Assembly (NCBI RefSeq): GCF_015240065.1
Contig: NZ_CP060506.1
Span: 1-64,000, forward strand
DNA length: 64,000 nt
Source of the DNA: Nanchangia anserum
GTDB taxonomy: Bacteria; Actinomycetota; Actinomycetes; Actinomycetales; Actinomycetaceae
Reading direction: 5' to 3'
Below, piece by piece: positions 55,202 through 64,000 of this stretch. How positions within the stretch are numbered: position 1 is the first letter of the stretch; each line of letters starts with the position of its first letter. Both the position numbers and the translations under genes were made by a program. The notes under the pieces are model-generated. The model searched no databases, was not told the DNA's origin, and saw only the letters and a program-made list of their open reading frames with translations.

Positions 55202-58200
55202 ATGAGCGCAACAGACTATGGGCGGCTTGAGCAGTTGGCGGTGCGTCGAGCCCGCCAATGGGTCAAGCAATCGCGTCAGTACCCCGACAATCGGGCGGCA
55301 AAGCTGCTGGCGGATGTGCTCAAGGATCCCGCGGGTCTGGACTTCACCGTCAGCTTCGTCGACGGCATCATTCGTCCCGAGGATCAGCGCATCGCCGCGC
55401 GGACGTTGCAGCAGCTGGCTTCGCGAGATATTGGCTTTATTCCGTGGTATTTGCGCACTCCCTTCAAGCTCGGCGGGGCGGTTGCTCCGTTTGCTCCCCA
55501 CCTCGTCATGCCGCTGGTCAAGCGCACGTTCGCCATGCTCGTTGGCGACCTCGTCGTCGACGTGACGGACGAGAAGCTGGGGCCGGCAATCGCACGCTTG
55601 AAGCAGGGGGGCGCTCGCCTCAACATGAACCTGCTGGGTGAAGCCGTCCTCGGTGACGACGAAGCCGACAAGCGCCTCTCAGACACGATGCAGCTGCTCA
55701 AGCGCGACGACGTCGACTACGTGTCGCTGAAGGTCTCTGCCGTCACCGGGCCGCACCAGCCGTGGGCGTACGACGATGTTGTCCAGCGTGCGGTTGATTC
55801 CCTGTTGCCGCTTTACCACGAGGCTGCTCGCTACGATCCGCCCAAATTCATCAACCTGGATATGGAGGAATACAAAGACCTCCATATGACCATTGATGTA
55901 TTTACCCGGATTTTGTCTCAGCCAGGCCTGCATGAATTGCCTGCGGGAATCGTCTTGCAAACCTATTTGCCCGATGCGCTTCCGGCAATGCAGCAGTTGC
56001 AGGAATGGGCGCGCGGACGCGTCGAGGCCGGCGGTGCCCCCATCAAGGTTCGCGTCGTCAAGGGTGCCAACCTCGCGATGGAGACCGTCGAGGCCGACAT
56101 GCACGGGTGGCCGCTGACGACCGAAGCGTCAAAGCAGGATACCGACACGAACTACGTGACGGTTCTCGACTGGGCCCTGACGAAGGAGCGGACGAAGAAC
56201 ATCCGCATCGGCGTCGCCGGCATGAACCTGTTCACCGTGGCCTTCGCCTACGAACTCGCCCACGAGCGCGGGGTCTTGGAAAACGGTGGAGTGGAGTTCG
56301 AGATGCTCTCGGGCATGGCTGCACCCCAGGCGCGAGCCGTCGCCGAGGACACCGGACACCTGCTGTTCTACGTCCCCGTGGTTGACCCGGCCCACTACGA
56401 CGTCGCGATCGCCTACCTCGTGCGCCGCCTCGAGGAAAATTCCTCGCCGCAGAACTTCATGTCGAACATCTTCGATCTCAGCGACGAAGAGGTCATCGCC
56501 AAGGAGCAGGAGCGCTTCCGTCGCGCCTATCAGCGCATGGGCGAGCTCCCGGTGGGGCCGCGCCGCACCCAGAACCGCCTGACCGAGTCCGACGAGCAGA
56601 TCGCGGCGCCCGTGCGCACGGCGTCGGGGGAGTGGACGTTCGACAACACCCCCGATTCCGACCCGGCGCTGCCGGCCAACCAGGAGTGGGCGCGGCGCAT
56701 CACCTCGCGCATCGCCACCTCCTCGCTGGGACGCGAGACCGCGGCGGCCTCGCGAATTTCCGACGGCGAGCGCCTTGACGACCTCGTCACCCAGACCGCG
56801 AAGGCGGGCGACGCGTGGGCCGCAAAGCCGGCTCGTGAGCGCGCCGAAATCCTCCACCGCGCGGGCGTTGAGCTGGGCAAGCGGCGCGGCGACCTCATGG
56901 AGATCGCCGCCCACGAGTGCGGCAAGACCCTGGACCAGGGCGACGTTGAGGTCTCCGAGGCCATCGACTTCTGCCACTACTACGCCGAACAGGCCAAGGA
57001 CATCGAGGCGGTCGAGGGCGCAACCTTCGTGCCGTCGCGCGTCTCGGTGGCCACCCCGCCGTGGAACTTCCCCATCGCGATCCCGTGCGGCACGTGCGTG
57101 TCGCTGCTCGCCTCCGGCTCTGCCGTCATCTTCAAGCCGGCCGCGGCATCCGCGCGCGTCGGTGCGGTGCTTGCCGAATGCCTGTGGGCCGCGGGGGTGC
57201 CGAAGGAGGTCCTGCGCTACATCCAGGTCGGCGAACGCGAACTCGGTCAGCGCCTCATGACGCACCCCGAGGTCGATCGCGTCGTCCTCACCGGCGGCAT
57301 CGACACGGCCAAGCTGTTCCGCTCGTGGAAGCCGGACATGCGCCTGCTCGCCGAGACCTCGGGCAAGAACTCGATTATCGTCACACCGTCGGCTGACCTC
57401 GACTTGGCCGTGAAGGACGTCGTCAATTCGGCGTTCGGCCACGCCGGTCAGAAGTGCTCGGCCTCGTCGCTGGCGATCCTCGTCGGCTCCGTCGGCTACT
57501 CGAAGCGCTTCCACACCCAGTTGGTCGACGCCGTCAAGTCGCTCGTCATCGACTACCCGACGAACCCGCTAGCCGAGATCGGCCCGTTGACGACGCCGGC
57601 ATCGGGCAAGCTGCTGCGCGGACTGACGACGCTCGGGTCGGGCGAGCGCTGGACGATCAAGCCGCGCCAGCTCGACACGACGGGCCGGCTGTGGAGCCCC
57701 GGCGTGCGCGCGGGCGTCAAGCCGGGATCGGAATACCACATGGTCGAGTACTTCGGCCCGATCCTCGGCATCATGCGCTGCGACACGCTCGAGGAAGCCA
57801 TCGAGTGGCAAAACGCCACGGACTACGGCCTGACCGCGGGCCTGCACTCGCTCGACGCCGACGAAATCAACTACTGGCTTGAGCGCGTCGAGGCCGGCAA
57901 CGTCTACATCAACCGCGGGATCACCGGTGCCATTGTTCGCCGTCAGCCCTTCGGCGGGTGGAAGCGCTCGGCCGTCGGCGCGGGCGGAAAGGCCGGTGGC
58001 CCCAACTACCTGGCGGGGCTCGGCGAGTGGCAGCCCGCAGAGCCGTCGCGCCCGAACGGCGAGGTCGTCTTGCGCTCGCGCATCCTCCTCGACGCCCGCA
58101 AGGTCGCCGAACGCTTCACCGACGCCTCCATCCGCGAGGCGGCGCTGGCGTCGCTGCGCTCCGATCAGCAGGCGCTCGATCGCGAGTTTGGGGTCACGCA

Positions 58201-58705
58201 CGATCCGTCGGGTCTGCCGTGCGAGAAGAACGTGTTGCGGTACTTCCCGCTGCCCGTGACCATCCGCGTCGCCGACGACCAGGTGGGCGAGGGCGACGGG
58301 CTGGGCGAGAAGGCCCTGGCCGATCTCCTCCACGTGGTCGCGGCTGGCCGCTCCGTCGGCTCCGACCTCACCGTCTCGGTGCCGCGTCCCCTCGACGGCG
58401 ACATGGCGCAGTTCTTGCGGCTCCACCACGTCGAGGTGCGCGTCGATACCGATGCGCAGTTCGCCGAGCACCTCAATGAGTGGGTCAACGAGGCCGGGCT
58501 GGACGGGCGCATTCGCCTCATCGGCGGCTCCCACGCCGAGGTCGCACAGGCCGTCGACGGCTCCGTCGATGTCGCTATCTGGTCGCATCCGGTGACGTAT
58601 TCGGGGTACGTCGAGATGCTGCCGTTTGTTCACGAGCAGGCGGTCAGCTTCACGAACCACCGTTTCGGTAACCGGACGCCGTTGTCCGACACCGTCGAGA
58701 TCTAA
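55202..58705 (+). CDS. putA: Bifunctional proline dehydrogenase / glutamate-semialdehyde dehydrogenase
   Basis: 1167 residues. The PRODH barrel (about 100-430) shows YVSLKVSAVTGPHQPW, FINLDMEEYKDL and VRVVKGANLAMETVEADMHG. The aldehyde dehydrogenase domain (about 510-990) has TPPWNFPIAIPCGT, LAETSGKNSII and GQKCSASS with catalytic Cys752. The last 150 or so residues form a partial ALDH-like C-terminal domain ending near EMLPFVHEQAVSF. It converts proline to glutamate in two coupled steps using FAD and NAD. GGAAAGGAAC precedes ATG. No DNA-binding ribbon-helix-helix domain is seen, so it is not its own repressor. Confidence 0.95.
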   Translation: MSATDYGRLEQLAVRRARQWVKQSRQYPDNRAAKLLADVLKDPAGLDFTVSFVDGIIRPEDQRIAARTLQQLASRDIGFIPWYLRTPFKLGGAVAPFAPHLVMPLVKRTFAMLVGDLVVDVTDEKLGPAIARLKQGGARLNMNLLGEAVLGDDEADKRLSDTMQLLKRDDVDYVSLKVSAVTGPHQPWAYDDVVQRAVDSLLPLYHEAARYDPPKFINLDMEEYKDLHMTIDVFTRILSQPGLHELPAGIVLQTYLPDALPAMQQLQEWARGRVEAGGAPIKVRVVKGANLAMETVEADMHGWPLTTEASKQDTDTNYVTVLDWALTKERTKNIRIGVAGMNLFTVAFAYELAHERGVLENGGVEFEMLSGMAAPQARAVAEDTGHLLFYVPVVDPAHYDVAIAYLVRRLEENSSPQNFMSNIFDLSDEEVIAKEQERFRRAYQRMGELPVGPRRTQNRLTESDEQIAAPVRTASGEWTFDNTPDSDPALPANQEWARRITSRIATSSLGRETAAASRISDGERLDDLVTQTAKAGDAWAAKPARERAEILHRAGVELGKRRGDLMEIAAHECGKTLDQGDVEVSEAIDFCHYYAEQAKDIEAVEGATFVPSRVSVATPPWNFPIAIPCGTCVSLLASGSAVIFKPAAASARVGAVLAECLWAAGVPKEVLRYIQVGERELGQRLMTHPEVDRVVLTGGIDTAKLFRSWKPDMRLLAETSGKNSIIVTPSADLDLAVKDVVNSAFGHAGQKCSASSLAILVGSVGYSKRFHTQLVDAVKSLVIDYPTNPLAEIGPLTTPASGKLLRGLTTLGSGERWTIKPRQLDTTGRLWSPGVRAGVKPGSEYHMVEYFGPILGIMRCDTLEEAIEWQNATDYGLTAGLHSLDADEINYWLERVEAGNVYINRGITGAIVRRQPFGGWKRSAVGAGGKAGGPNYLAGLGEWQPAEPSRPNGEVVLRSRILLDARKVAERFTDASIREAALASLRSDQQALDREFGVTHDPSGLPCEKNVLRYFPLPVTIRVADDQVGEGDGLGEKALADLLHVVAAGRSVGSDLTVSVPRPLDGDMAQFLRLHHVEVRVDTDAQFAEHLNEWVNEAGLDGRIRLIGGSHAEVAQAVDGSVDVAIWSHPVTYSGYVEMLPFVHEQAVSFTNHRFGNRTPLSDTVEI

Positions 58706-58718
58706 TTCTCGCTCTCTC

Positions 58719-58754
58719 AACGCCGCGGGTACCCACGATGGTGCCCGCGGCGTT
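58719..58754 (+). terminator. Terminator after putA
   Basis: 11-bp perfect arms AACGCCGCGGG (58719-58729) / CCCGCGGCGTT (58744-58754), followed within a few bases by a T-rich stretch (TCATTTT). Confidence 0.85.
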
Positions 58755-58857
58755 GTCGTCTCATTTTCGGTAACGGGAGTAGTTCGCAATAGGCGTCGGT
58801 TTCTGCTACGGTGAGCCGGTCGGTTGATACTGGTTATCGATTGCGGGAGGAGCCGGC

Positions 58858-60615
58858 ATGGCGAGAGGATGTCTGCGCAAGCTGGGACGCATGTGCGCGG
58901 CTGGAGTGGCGGTGGGAGCCGTCGCCATCGGCACGATCGGATCGGCGGCCACGCCGAGCGTCGCCGCCGATCCGCAGTGCGAGGGAATTACCGTCATCGA
59001 ATCCGGGCATGTTGACGCCTTCAAGGCGACGGCCGCATCGGGGAGCGTCACCCTGGAACTGGGATGGGATAACTCCGGCGATTCCCGCACGCGCTACGAA
59101 CCCGGCCACACCGTCATCGACGTTCCGCAAGCGGCATGGGCCGACAACGCGAAGGCCGTCATCGGGCACCCGGCCTACGTGCTGCCGCAGGTCCAAGAGG
59201 CCAACATCCCGTGGGTGGGCTGGGACCTCATGGAGCTGGCCCAGGGCAAATTCCGCAGTGCCGACATCGTCCTCGACGAGGTGTCGGGGCCCGGTGCGCT
59301 GCGCCTGTTTATCGGCGGCAATTTGGGAGAAGCTCCGCGACCCCTGGCCAAGGGGAAAGCCGCCGACGACTACGTCGTGCGCGGCGGGGACCGCCTCGTC
59401 GACGGGCCGCCGCTGACGCACAAGCACTTCTACTGGGCCTTCGACAAGGCCGGCATCTACACGGTGAGCGCCCACATCGAGGCCCACGGCGATGCCGGCA
59501 CGACCTCGTCGGCGCGCCAGTCCTACACCTTCGCTGTCGGGGGCCACACCGGTGAAGCCTGCCAGGTCGCGAAGGGCGAAAAGGCCCCGTCGTCTACCCC
59601 CGAAGCGGGAGACACCACACCGCCGCCAGCCGAGCACATCACGGCTAACACCGCGCCTGCTCACCCGGACGAGACGCCCGCAGGCGCGCCGGCAACCTCA
59701 CCTGCTCCCGCGGGCGCGGGTCAGGCTGCCCCGGCCCCGGCGGCTCCGGCGGCCTCGACCGAGGTATGCCTGCCCAAGGAGGTCACGCGCAAGGTCTCGG
59801 CTGAGGAGGCTGAGAAGCACCGCGGCGGCGGGTCAGCATCGCGCATCGCGGTCTTTGAGTCGGGCAACCTCGGCACGGTTGTCGGCAACGTCTGGTTCAC
59901 CAAAGTGGGAGATACTCACCAGCTGCCGTTGCACACCCACGTGCACCCCAACTGGATCTTTCCCGCCGCCGGAACCTATCGGGTGACGCTATCCCAAAGC
60001 GTGCCGCTGAAGAACGGCCAGGTCGTTTCGGGAAAGACGACGTTGACCTTCATCGCCGGCGGCAGCGGCACCGCTAACGACGGACACTTCGACCTGGGGG
60101 CCGAACTGCGCGGGAACACGCTCCAGCCGATGCTCAAGGACGACCGCAAGTCCCCGCCGACGTGGGTCAACCCCGAATCCGTGACGTTCGGCGTCGGCGA
60201 GGCAGGAAAGACCGCGGTGCCCGCTCAGCTCGGTACGCTCGGGATCTCCGGCACCGTCTACATGATCGGATCGACCCAGAAGGCCGGCGTGCCGTGGGTG
60301 GGGGCGAACACGCAGAACGAATCGCTTCTGGCCCAAGCTGCCGGACCCGTGACGTGGAAGCTCGAGGACGTCCAGGGACCCGCCGGTGCTGCTGGCGCTG
60401 GCGGTGCCCGGGTGACGAAGAACGCCGATGGCACCTACACCCTCACCGAGATCGCCGGGCGCACCCCGTCGGGTCAGCCGTGCACCCTTCACGGCGGTCT
60501 GGCCTCAACCGGCGCTAGCCCGCTCACCCCCGCGATCGCCCTCTTCGGCGTGGCACTGATCCTGGCCGGCTTCGGCGGACTCGCCCTGCGCGCTCAGCTG
60601 CGGGCACGAAAGTAG
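58858..60615 (+). CDS. Sortase-anchored surface protein with actinobacterial wall repeats
   Basis: 585 residues. A signal peptide (about 1-38, ending SVAA) precedes two units of the actinobacterial surface-anchored repeat (TIGR03769/TIGR03773-type). Each has a gHvD/F strand (ESGHVDAF, NDGHFDLG), an IPWVGW/VPWVGA core and a His-rich strand (LTHKHFYWAFDKAGIYTV, PLHTHVHPNWIFPAAGTYRV). A Pro/Ala linker lies between. The end is LASTG (548-552), a hydrophobic helix and basic tail, so it is a sortase substrate. It heads an operon with metal-type ABC genes; the next ATG is two bases after its stop. The His-rich strands may bind a metal. Confidence 0.88.
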   Translation: MARGCLRKLGRMCAAGVAVGAVAIGTIGSAATPSVAADPQCEGITVIESGHVDAFKATAASGSVTLELGWDNSGDSRTRYEPGHTVIDVPQAAWADNAKAVIGHPAYVLPQVQEANIPWVGWDLMELAQGKFRSADIVLDEVSGPGALRLFIGGNLGEAPRPLAKGKAADDYVVRGGDRLVDGPPLTHKHFYWAFDKAGIYTVSAHIEAHGDAGTTSSARQSYTFAVGGHTGEACQVAKGEKAPSSTPEAGDTTPPPAEHITANTAPAHPDETPAGAPATSPAPAGAGQAAPAPAAPAASTEVCLPKEVTRKVSAEEAEKHRGGGSASRIAVFESGNLGTVVGNVWFTKVGDTHQLPLHTHVHPNWIFPAAGTYRVTLSQSVPLKNGQVVSGKTTLTFIAGGSGTANDGHFDLGAELRGNTLQPMLKDDRKSPPTWVNPESVTFGVGEAGKTAVPAQLGTLGISGTVYMIGSTQKAGVPWVGANTQNESLLAQAAGPVTWKLEDVQGPAGAAGAGGARVTKNADGTYTLTEIAGRTPSGQPCTLHGGLASTGASPLTPAIALFGVALILAGFGGLALRAQLRARK

Positions 60616-60617
60616 TC

Positions 60618-62273
60618 ATGACCCGTCCCCGTCTGCTGGTCTGCGCGATTTTTGGCGTCCTCGCGTGTGTCACGACGCTGAGCCCCGCCGCTGCCGCCGC
60701 ATCCGGCGGCAGCGGGGGAGGGCGGCTACAGCTCGCCGGGACCACCGCGGTCGTCACCGACATCGTCCGCAACGTCGCCGGTGATCGCGCCGACGTCGCC
60801 CAGCTCATTCCGAATGGGGCCGATCCCCACTCGTGGGAACCCACCCTGCGTGACACGCGCACGGTCGCTCACGCCGACGCCGTGTTCTCGAACAACTTGT
60901 TGCTGGAGGAAAACTCCCTCATCCACACGATCGACGCCAACATCTCCGCACCCGAGCGTCACATCCGGCTCGCCGAAGAATCTAAGACCTACGGTGCCCA
61001 CCTCATCCAACTGGTCGAGGACCGCTCGCTAGATACCGTGTGGCTGGGAATGCGCGTGCGCGCCGAGAAACTGCGCGCGAGCGGCGGCGACGACGAGGTG
61101 CGGATCCGTGTCCGCGACGTCCAGGGGCCTGGCACGGTCGCTGCCTACCTCACGGGAACATTTGGTCAACCCCAGCCCTACATCAACTCGGGCGACGGAA
61201 TCGACCACTCCGACGTCGTCGCCCTCCCCCTCAACGCCCACACCCACATGTCCTGGGCATTCACCGCTCCCGGAATTTATCGGATGCAGGTCGACGCGGA
61301 GAGAGCACCCGCACCGGGTCAGCCGGCAACCGCGACGCTACCGCCGGTGTGGGTCACCTTCGCTGTCGGAGTTGATCCGGCGAAAGCCGAGACCGCGATG
61401 GGGGCACCACCGCGCACGACCCTCGCGTCTGGCCACGTCGACCTCAGCGCAAACTGGGACAGCGGCGCCCTGGAGTTCTTCGGCGACCGCGCCGACGGTG
61501 GTCCCGGTGACGCCTCCTACGACCCAGCCACCACCCTCGTCGTCGTGCCCGAGCACGCCCTCACCGAAGTACCCGGCGACCCGGCCTACCGGTTCCTCGG
61601 CGCAGCCGGCGACCACATCTACGTCCTCGCCCAGGCCGTCCTCGGCAAGCACGTACACGGCGAAATCGACCCACACGTATGGCAATCCGTGCCCAACGTG
61701 AGTGCCGAAGTCGACGTCATCCGCGATACCCTCATCCGCCTCGACCCGGCTGGGGCTTCCACCTACCGCGCCAACGCCGCGCGCTACCAGGCACGACTCG
61801 CACGCCTGGACGCCTACATGCGCGAGGTCATCGGGTCAATCCCGCCACAGGCGAGAAACCTCGTGACGACACACGACGCCTACGGCTACCTCGGACACGA
61901 ATACGGCCTGACCATCACGGCATTCGTCACCCCGAACCCCGGCGTCGAACCCTCAACAACCGACCTGATCCGCCTCAACCGCAGCCTGAAAAGCCTCGAC
62001 GTTCCGGCTGTCTTCGTCGAACCGATGTTCGCCACCTATTCGCGCGAACTCGTCGAGGCTGCCGGCACCACGCACCGGCGCGTCTGCACCCTCTACGGCG
62101 ACACCTTCACCCCCGACGTCGACTCCTACGTCGAGGCGATGGCATCGAACGCCTACAACCTCAAAGTGTGCCTGGACCCGGCGGGGGCTCCGCCCGCCCG
62201 CTTCGAGGCTCCCCGTCCACCCAAGACCCGGGCCCACCTGCTCGGCGATGTCGAGAAAGGAACGACCAGATGA
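60618..62273 (+). CDS. Anchored-repeat-type ABC transporter substrate-binding protein
   Basis: 551 residues. A signal peptide, then a TroA/ZnuA-type fold: LAGTTAVVTDIVRNVAGD, His71 in PNGADPHSWEPT, His353 in EIDPHVW, Glu468 in VFVEPMF and Asp495 in LYGDTF are the usual metal ligands. Between the first two ligands lies an inserted wall repeat (about residues 125-340) with LPLNAHTHMSWAFTAPGIYRM. This matches the TIGR03772 family. It should capture zinc or manganese. There is no lipobox, so attachment may depend on partner proteins. It overlaps the next gene by four bases. Confidence 0.88.
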   Translation: MTRPRLLVCAIFGVLACVTTLSPAAAAASGGSGGGRLQLAGTTAVVTDIVRNVAGDRADVAQLIPNGADPHSWEPTLRDTRTVAHADAVFSNNLLLEENSLIHTIDANISAPERHIRLAEESKTYGAHLIQLVEDRSLDTVWLGMRVRAEKLRASGGDDEVRIRVRDVQGPGTVAAYLTGTFGQPQPYINSGDGIDHSDVVALPLNAHTHMSWAFTAPGIYRMQVDAERAPAPGQPATATLPPVWVTFAVGVDPAKAETAMGAPPRTTLASGHVDLSANWDSGALEFFGDRADGGPGDASYDPATTLVVVPEHALTEVPGDPAYRFLGAAGDHIYVLAQAVLGKHVHGEIDPHVWQSVPNVSAEVDVIRDTLIRLDPAGASTYRANAARYQARLARLDAYMREVIGSIPPQARNLVTTHDAYGYLGHEYGLTITAFVTPNPGVEPSTTDLIRLNRSLKSLDVPAVFVEPMFATYSRELVEAAGTTHRRVCTLYGDTFTPDVDSYVEAMASNAYNLKVCLDPAGAPPARFEAPRPPKTRAHLLGDVEKGTTR

Positions 62274-63244
62274 CTCGATACAGCTCACGGCGCCTGCGCG
62301 CGCTCGCGGCGATGCTGCTGGCGACAGGTTTGTGCTTCGGCGGTGCGGCCCTGCCGGCTTGGGCAGATGACACCCCCTCAGATCCGGCGCTCCAGCAGGT
62401 CGTCAGTGACAACGAACCGATCGACCAAGACTCGACCGTCGTCCTTGACCACGGCCATTGCGACCTCGCTCCCAAGCTTATTGACGGCACGTGGAAACTC
62501 ATGGCGCGCGACGACACGGTCAGCCCGTCGGTGTGGCGCCCCCTAGATAACGTCGTGTTTCGCGTGTCCGACAAGGCGATCATGAAGCTGCCCGAGGGCA
62601 AGGACTACGCGTTTACCGGGGCCAAGCCCGGCGACAACGTCTACGTCGTTCCTCAGTCAGAGGTCGCGGGTGTGCCGTGGCTGGGCTGGTCGACCCAATC
62701 GCCCGCGGTCGTCGCCGCCGCGGACGGCCCCATCGAGATGATCTTCGAGGGCCACCAGGGCCCCGGCCAATTCACGAACTTCTACCAGGCCGGGAACTTC
62801 GGCGGCCCCGAACAAAACTGGACGTCGACGACCAAGGAGGCCCAGATCCTCCACGTCGACCTCAATACCCACGTTCACACCAACTGGGTGTTCACGACCC
62901 CCGGCGTTCACCTGGTCCGCCTCACCGCGAAAGCGACCCTCAAGGACGGCACCACGGTGCAGGACTCGCAGGTCGTGCGGTTCGCCGTGGGCGAGAAGGT
63001 GTCGGCCCAGCAGGCCGCCGATGCGTCGTGGACGACCACGGCCCACTCCCAGGCACACCCCAACGACGCCGTGGAGGCCGTCGGTGACACCGCGGAATCC
63101 TCCCACACCGTCCTCATCGGCGTCGGGATCGGTCTGGGCGTCATCGGCATCATCGCCATCGTCGTTGCCGTCGTTGTCGTGCGCACGTCGCGCTCGCGTC
63201 AAGCGGCGGCGCTCGCCCGCGCCGCCCGCGAGGTCGAGCAGTGA
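62270..63244 (+). CDS. Membrane-anchored protein with choice-of-anchor M repeat
   Basis: 324 residues. A signal peptide ends near LPAWA. One wall repeat follows: DHGHCDLAPKLIDG, GVPWLGWSTQSP and LNTHVHTNWVFTTPGVHLV. A C-terminal membrane helix (about 280-305) and basic tail tether it without an LPXTG motif. It uses the same repeat as the two genes upstream. The start is ATG overlapping the SBP stop, behind GAAAGGAAC. Its stop overlaps the ATPase GTG. It is probably a partner of the transporter at the membrane face. Confidence 0.82.
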   Translation: MTRYSSRRLRALAAMLLATGLCFGGAALPAWADDTPSDPALQQVVSDNEPIDQDSTVVLDHGHCDLAPKLIDGTWKLMARDDTVSPSVWRPLDNVVFRVSDKAIMKLPEGKDYAFTGAKPGDNVYVVPQSEVAGVPWLGWSTQSPAVVAAADGPIEMIFEGHQGPGQFTNFYQAGNFGGPEQNWTSTTKEAQILHVDLNTHVHTNWVFTTPGVHLVRLTAKATLKDGTTVQDSQVVRFAVGEKVSAQQAADASWTTTAHSQAHPNDAVEAVGDTAESSHTVLIGVGIGLGVIGIIAIVVAVVVVRTSRSRQAAALARAAREVEQ

Positions 63245-63993
63245 GCGCGAGACCCCTTGACGTCAATGGCGTGTGCGTGAGCTACGGCTCCCACGAGGCG
63301 CTGCGCGACGTCACCCTGTCGCTTCACCGGGGCGAATTCGTCGGCCTCGTCGGCCCCAACGGTGCGGGAAAGACGACGCTGCTGCGCACGATCCTCGGCA
63401 TCCTCACCCCGACCGCGGGAACCATCAGAGTCGCCGGAGTGAGCGGGCGTGCGGCCGCGGCGCGCATCGGCTACGTGCCCCAGCGCCACGATTTCGCCTG
63501 GGACTATCCCGTCAGCGTCGAACAGGTGGTCATGAGCGGCCTCACGCCGTTGATGCGGTGGGGCCGGCGGGCACGCGAAGACGATTACGCCGCGTGTTTT
63601 CGCGCCCTGCGTCACGTCGCGATGGATCACGCGCGCACCCGCACGATTGGCGAGCTCTCGGGCGGGCAACGCCAGCGCGTTCTCGTCGCCCGCGCCCTCG
63701 TGCGCAATCCCGACCTGTTGCTGTTGGATGAGCCCTTCACCGGCCTGGATCAGCCGACGATCGATTTGCTGTTCGACCTGTTCACCGAGCTGGCCGCCGG
63801 CGGCTCGACACTCCTCATGTCGACCCACGACCTGGCCGGGGCGTGCCATCGTTGCCCGAGGCTCGTCCTCGTTAACACGACGGTGCGCGCCGATGCGCCC
63901 GCCGAGGCATTGACCGACGCCGAGGTGTGGATGAGCACCTACGGGGTTGGGGCCGACTCGTCGCTTCTGGCAAGCGTGGGGGTGCGCGCATGA
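63241..63993 (+). CDS. ABC transporter ATP-binding protein (anchored-repeat metal system)
   Basis: 250 residues. Walker A GPNGAGKTT, Q-loop YVPQRHDFAWDYPVSVEQVV, signature LSGGQRQRV, Walker B LLLLDEPFTG and the STHD switch are all present. The VPQR-DFAWDYP type is that of zinc/manganese ATPases (TIGR03771). It powers the permease whose gene begins at 63990. GTG start overlapping the preceding stop. Confidence 0.93.
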   Translation: MSARPLDVNGVCVSYGSHEALRDVTLSLHRGEFVGLVGPNGAGKTTLLRTILGILTPTAGTIRVAGVSGRAAAARIGYVPQRHDFAWDYPVSVEQVVMSGLTPLMRWGRRAREDDYAACFRALRHVAMDHARTRTIGELSGGQRQRVLVARALVRNPDLLLLDEPFTGLDQPTIDLLFDLFTELAAGGSTLLMSTHDLAGACHRCPRLVLVNTTVRADAPAEALTDAEVWMSTYGVGADSSLLASVGVRA

Positions 63994-64000
63994 ATCCGCT
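63990..64000 (+). CDS. Start of the ABC permease gene (partial)
   Basis: ATG at 63990 overlaps the ATPase stop by four bases (ATGA). Only three full codons (M-N-P) are visible. A permease is expected here because the other parts of the transporter precede it. Confidence 0.55.

Overview
The window is high-GC (roughly 60-65 % by eye) bacterial DNA. Its families are actinobacterial: a DUF3566 protein next to gyrA and tRNA-Ile/tRNA-Ala, DUF6318-type lipoprotein, Tap-like exported hydrolase, lysine-tailed TopA, anchored-repeat ABC transporter proteins and a two-gene CrcB pair. The content fits a facultative or anaerobic commensal of the Actinomycetaceae type (Actinomyces/Schaalia/Trueperella group); the genus is an inference. 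Replication genes (dnaA, dnaB, gyrB, gyrA, ssb, rpsF-rpsR-rplI) place the window around the chromosome origin.

Layout. 1-15.5 kb: dnaA (its 5' end lies outside the window), a DnaA-box-rich spacer, a class A penicillin-binding protein, rpsF-ssb-rpsR-rplI, a MATE exporter, a second DnaA-box cluster, dnaB, a small conserved protein, a pyridoxal/HMP kinase, an MFS carrier, a ThrE-type exporter, a secreted PKD/lipoprotein pair, and a third DnaA-box cluster. 15.5-20.4 kb: a four-gene operon for a 2-oxoacid:acceptor oxidoreductase (gamma, alpha, beta) plus an NAD(P)H/FAD oxidoreductase fused to a ferredoxin domain. 20.9-25.4 kb: envelope locus with a cell-wall-binding-repeat protein, a CapD/FlaA1-like dehydratase and a TagB/F-like transferase. 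25.5-34.9 kb: TetR regulator, NupC transporter, MetE-like protein, and a deoxyribonucleoside catabolic set (deoC, a phosphosugar mutase, a SorC/DeoR regulator, deoD, MFS carrier). 34.9-38.4 kb: an MHS-type carrier with an M20 amidohydrolase, and a HAD phosphatase. 38.4-51.8 kb: topA, tmk-holB-hydrolase-crcB-crcB, gyrB-gyrA-DUF3566 and two tRNAs. 51.8-58.7 kb: a small hypothetical gene, rlmB, and a proline catabolic pair putP/putA. 58.9-64 kb: an anchored-repeat ABC transporter operon, cut by the window end at its permease.

Most notable points. (1) Seven genes, including the essential dnaA, are broken by what looks like loss of one base, in every case at or next to a G or C run, and in every case the frame moves the same way. 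Consensus error is a better explanation than gene decay. (2) Three DnaA-box clusters lie within about 14 kb, and dnaN/recF do not follow dnaA. (3) The 58.9-64 kb operon spreads one histidine-rich surface repeat over three exported proteins, one of which is a metal-binding TroA-type protein with the repeat inserted into its fold. (4) The cell-wall-binding-repeat protein has a coiled coil of about 260 residues inserted inside one repeat, and its leader carries a 10-G tract. (5) Several intergenic regions carry strong RNA-like structures or alternative hairpins that I cannot assign to a known family.
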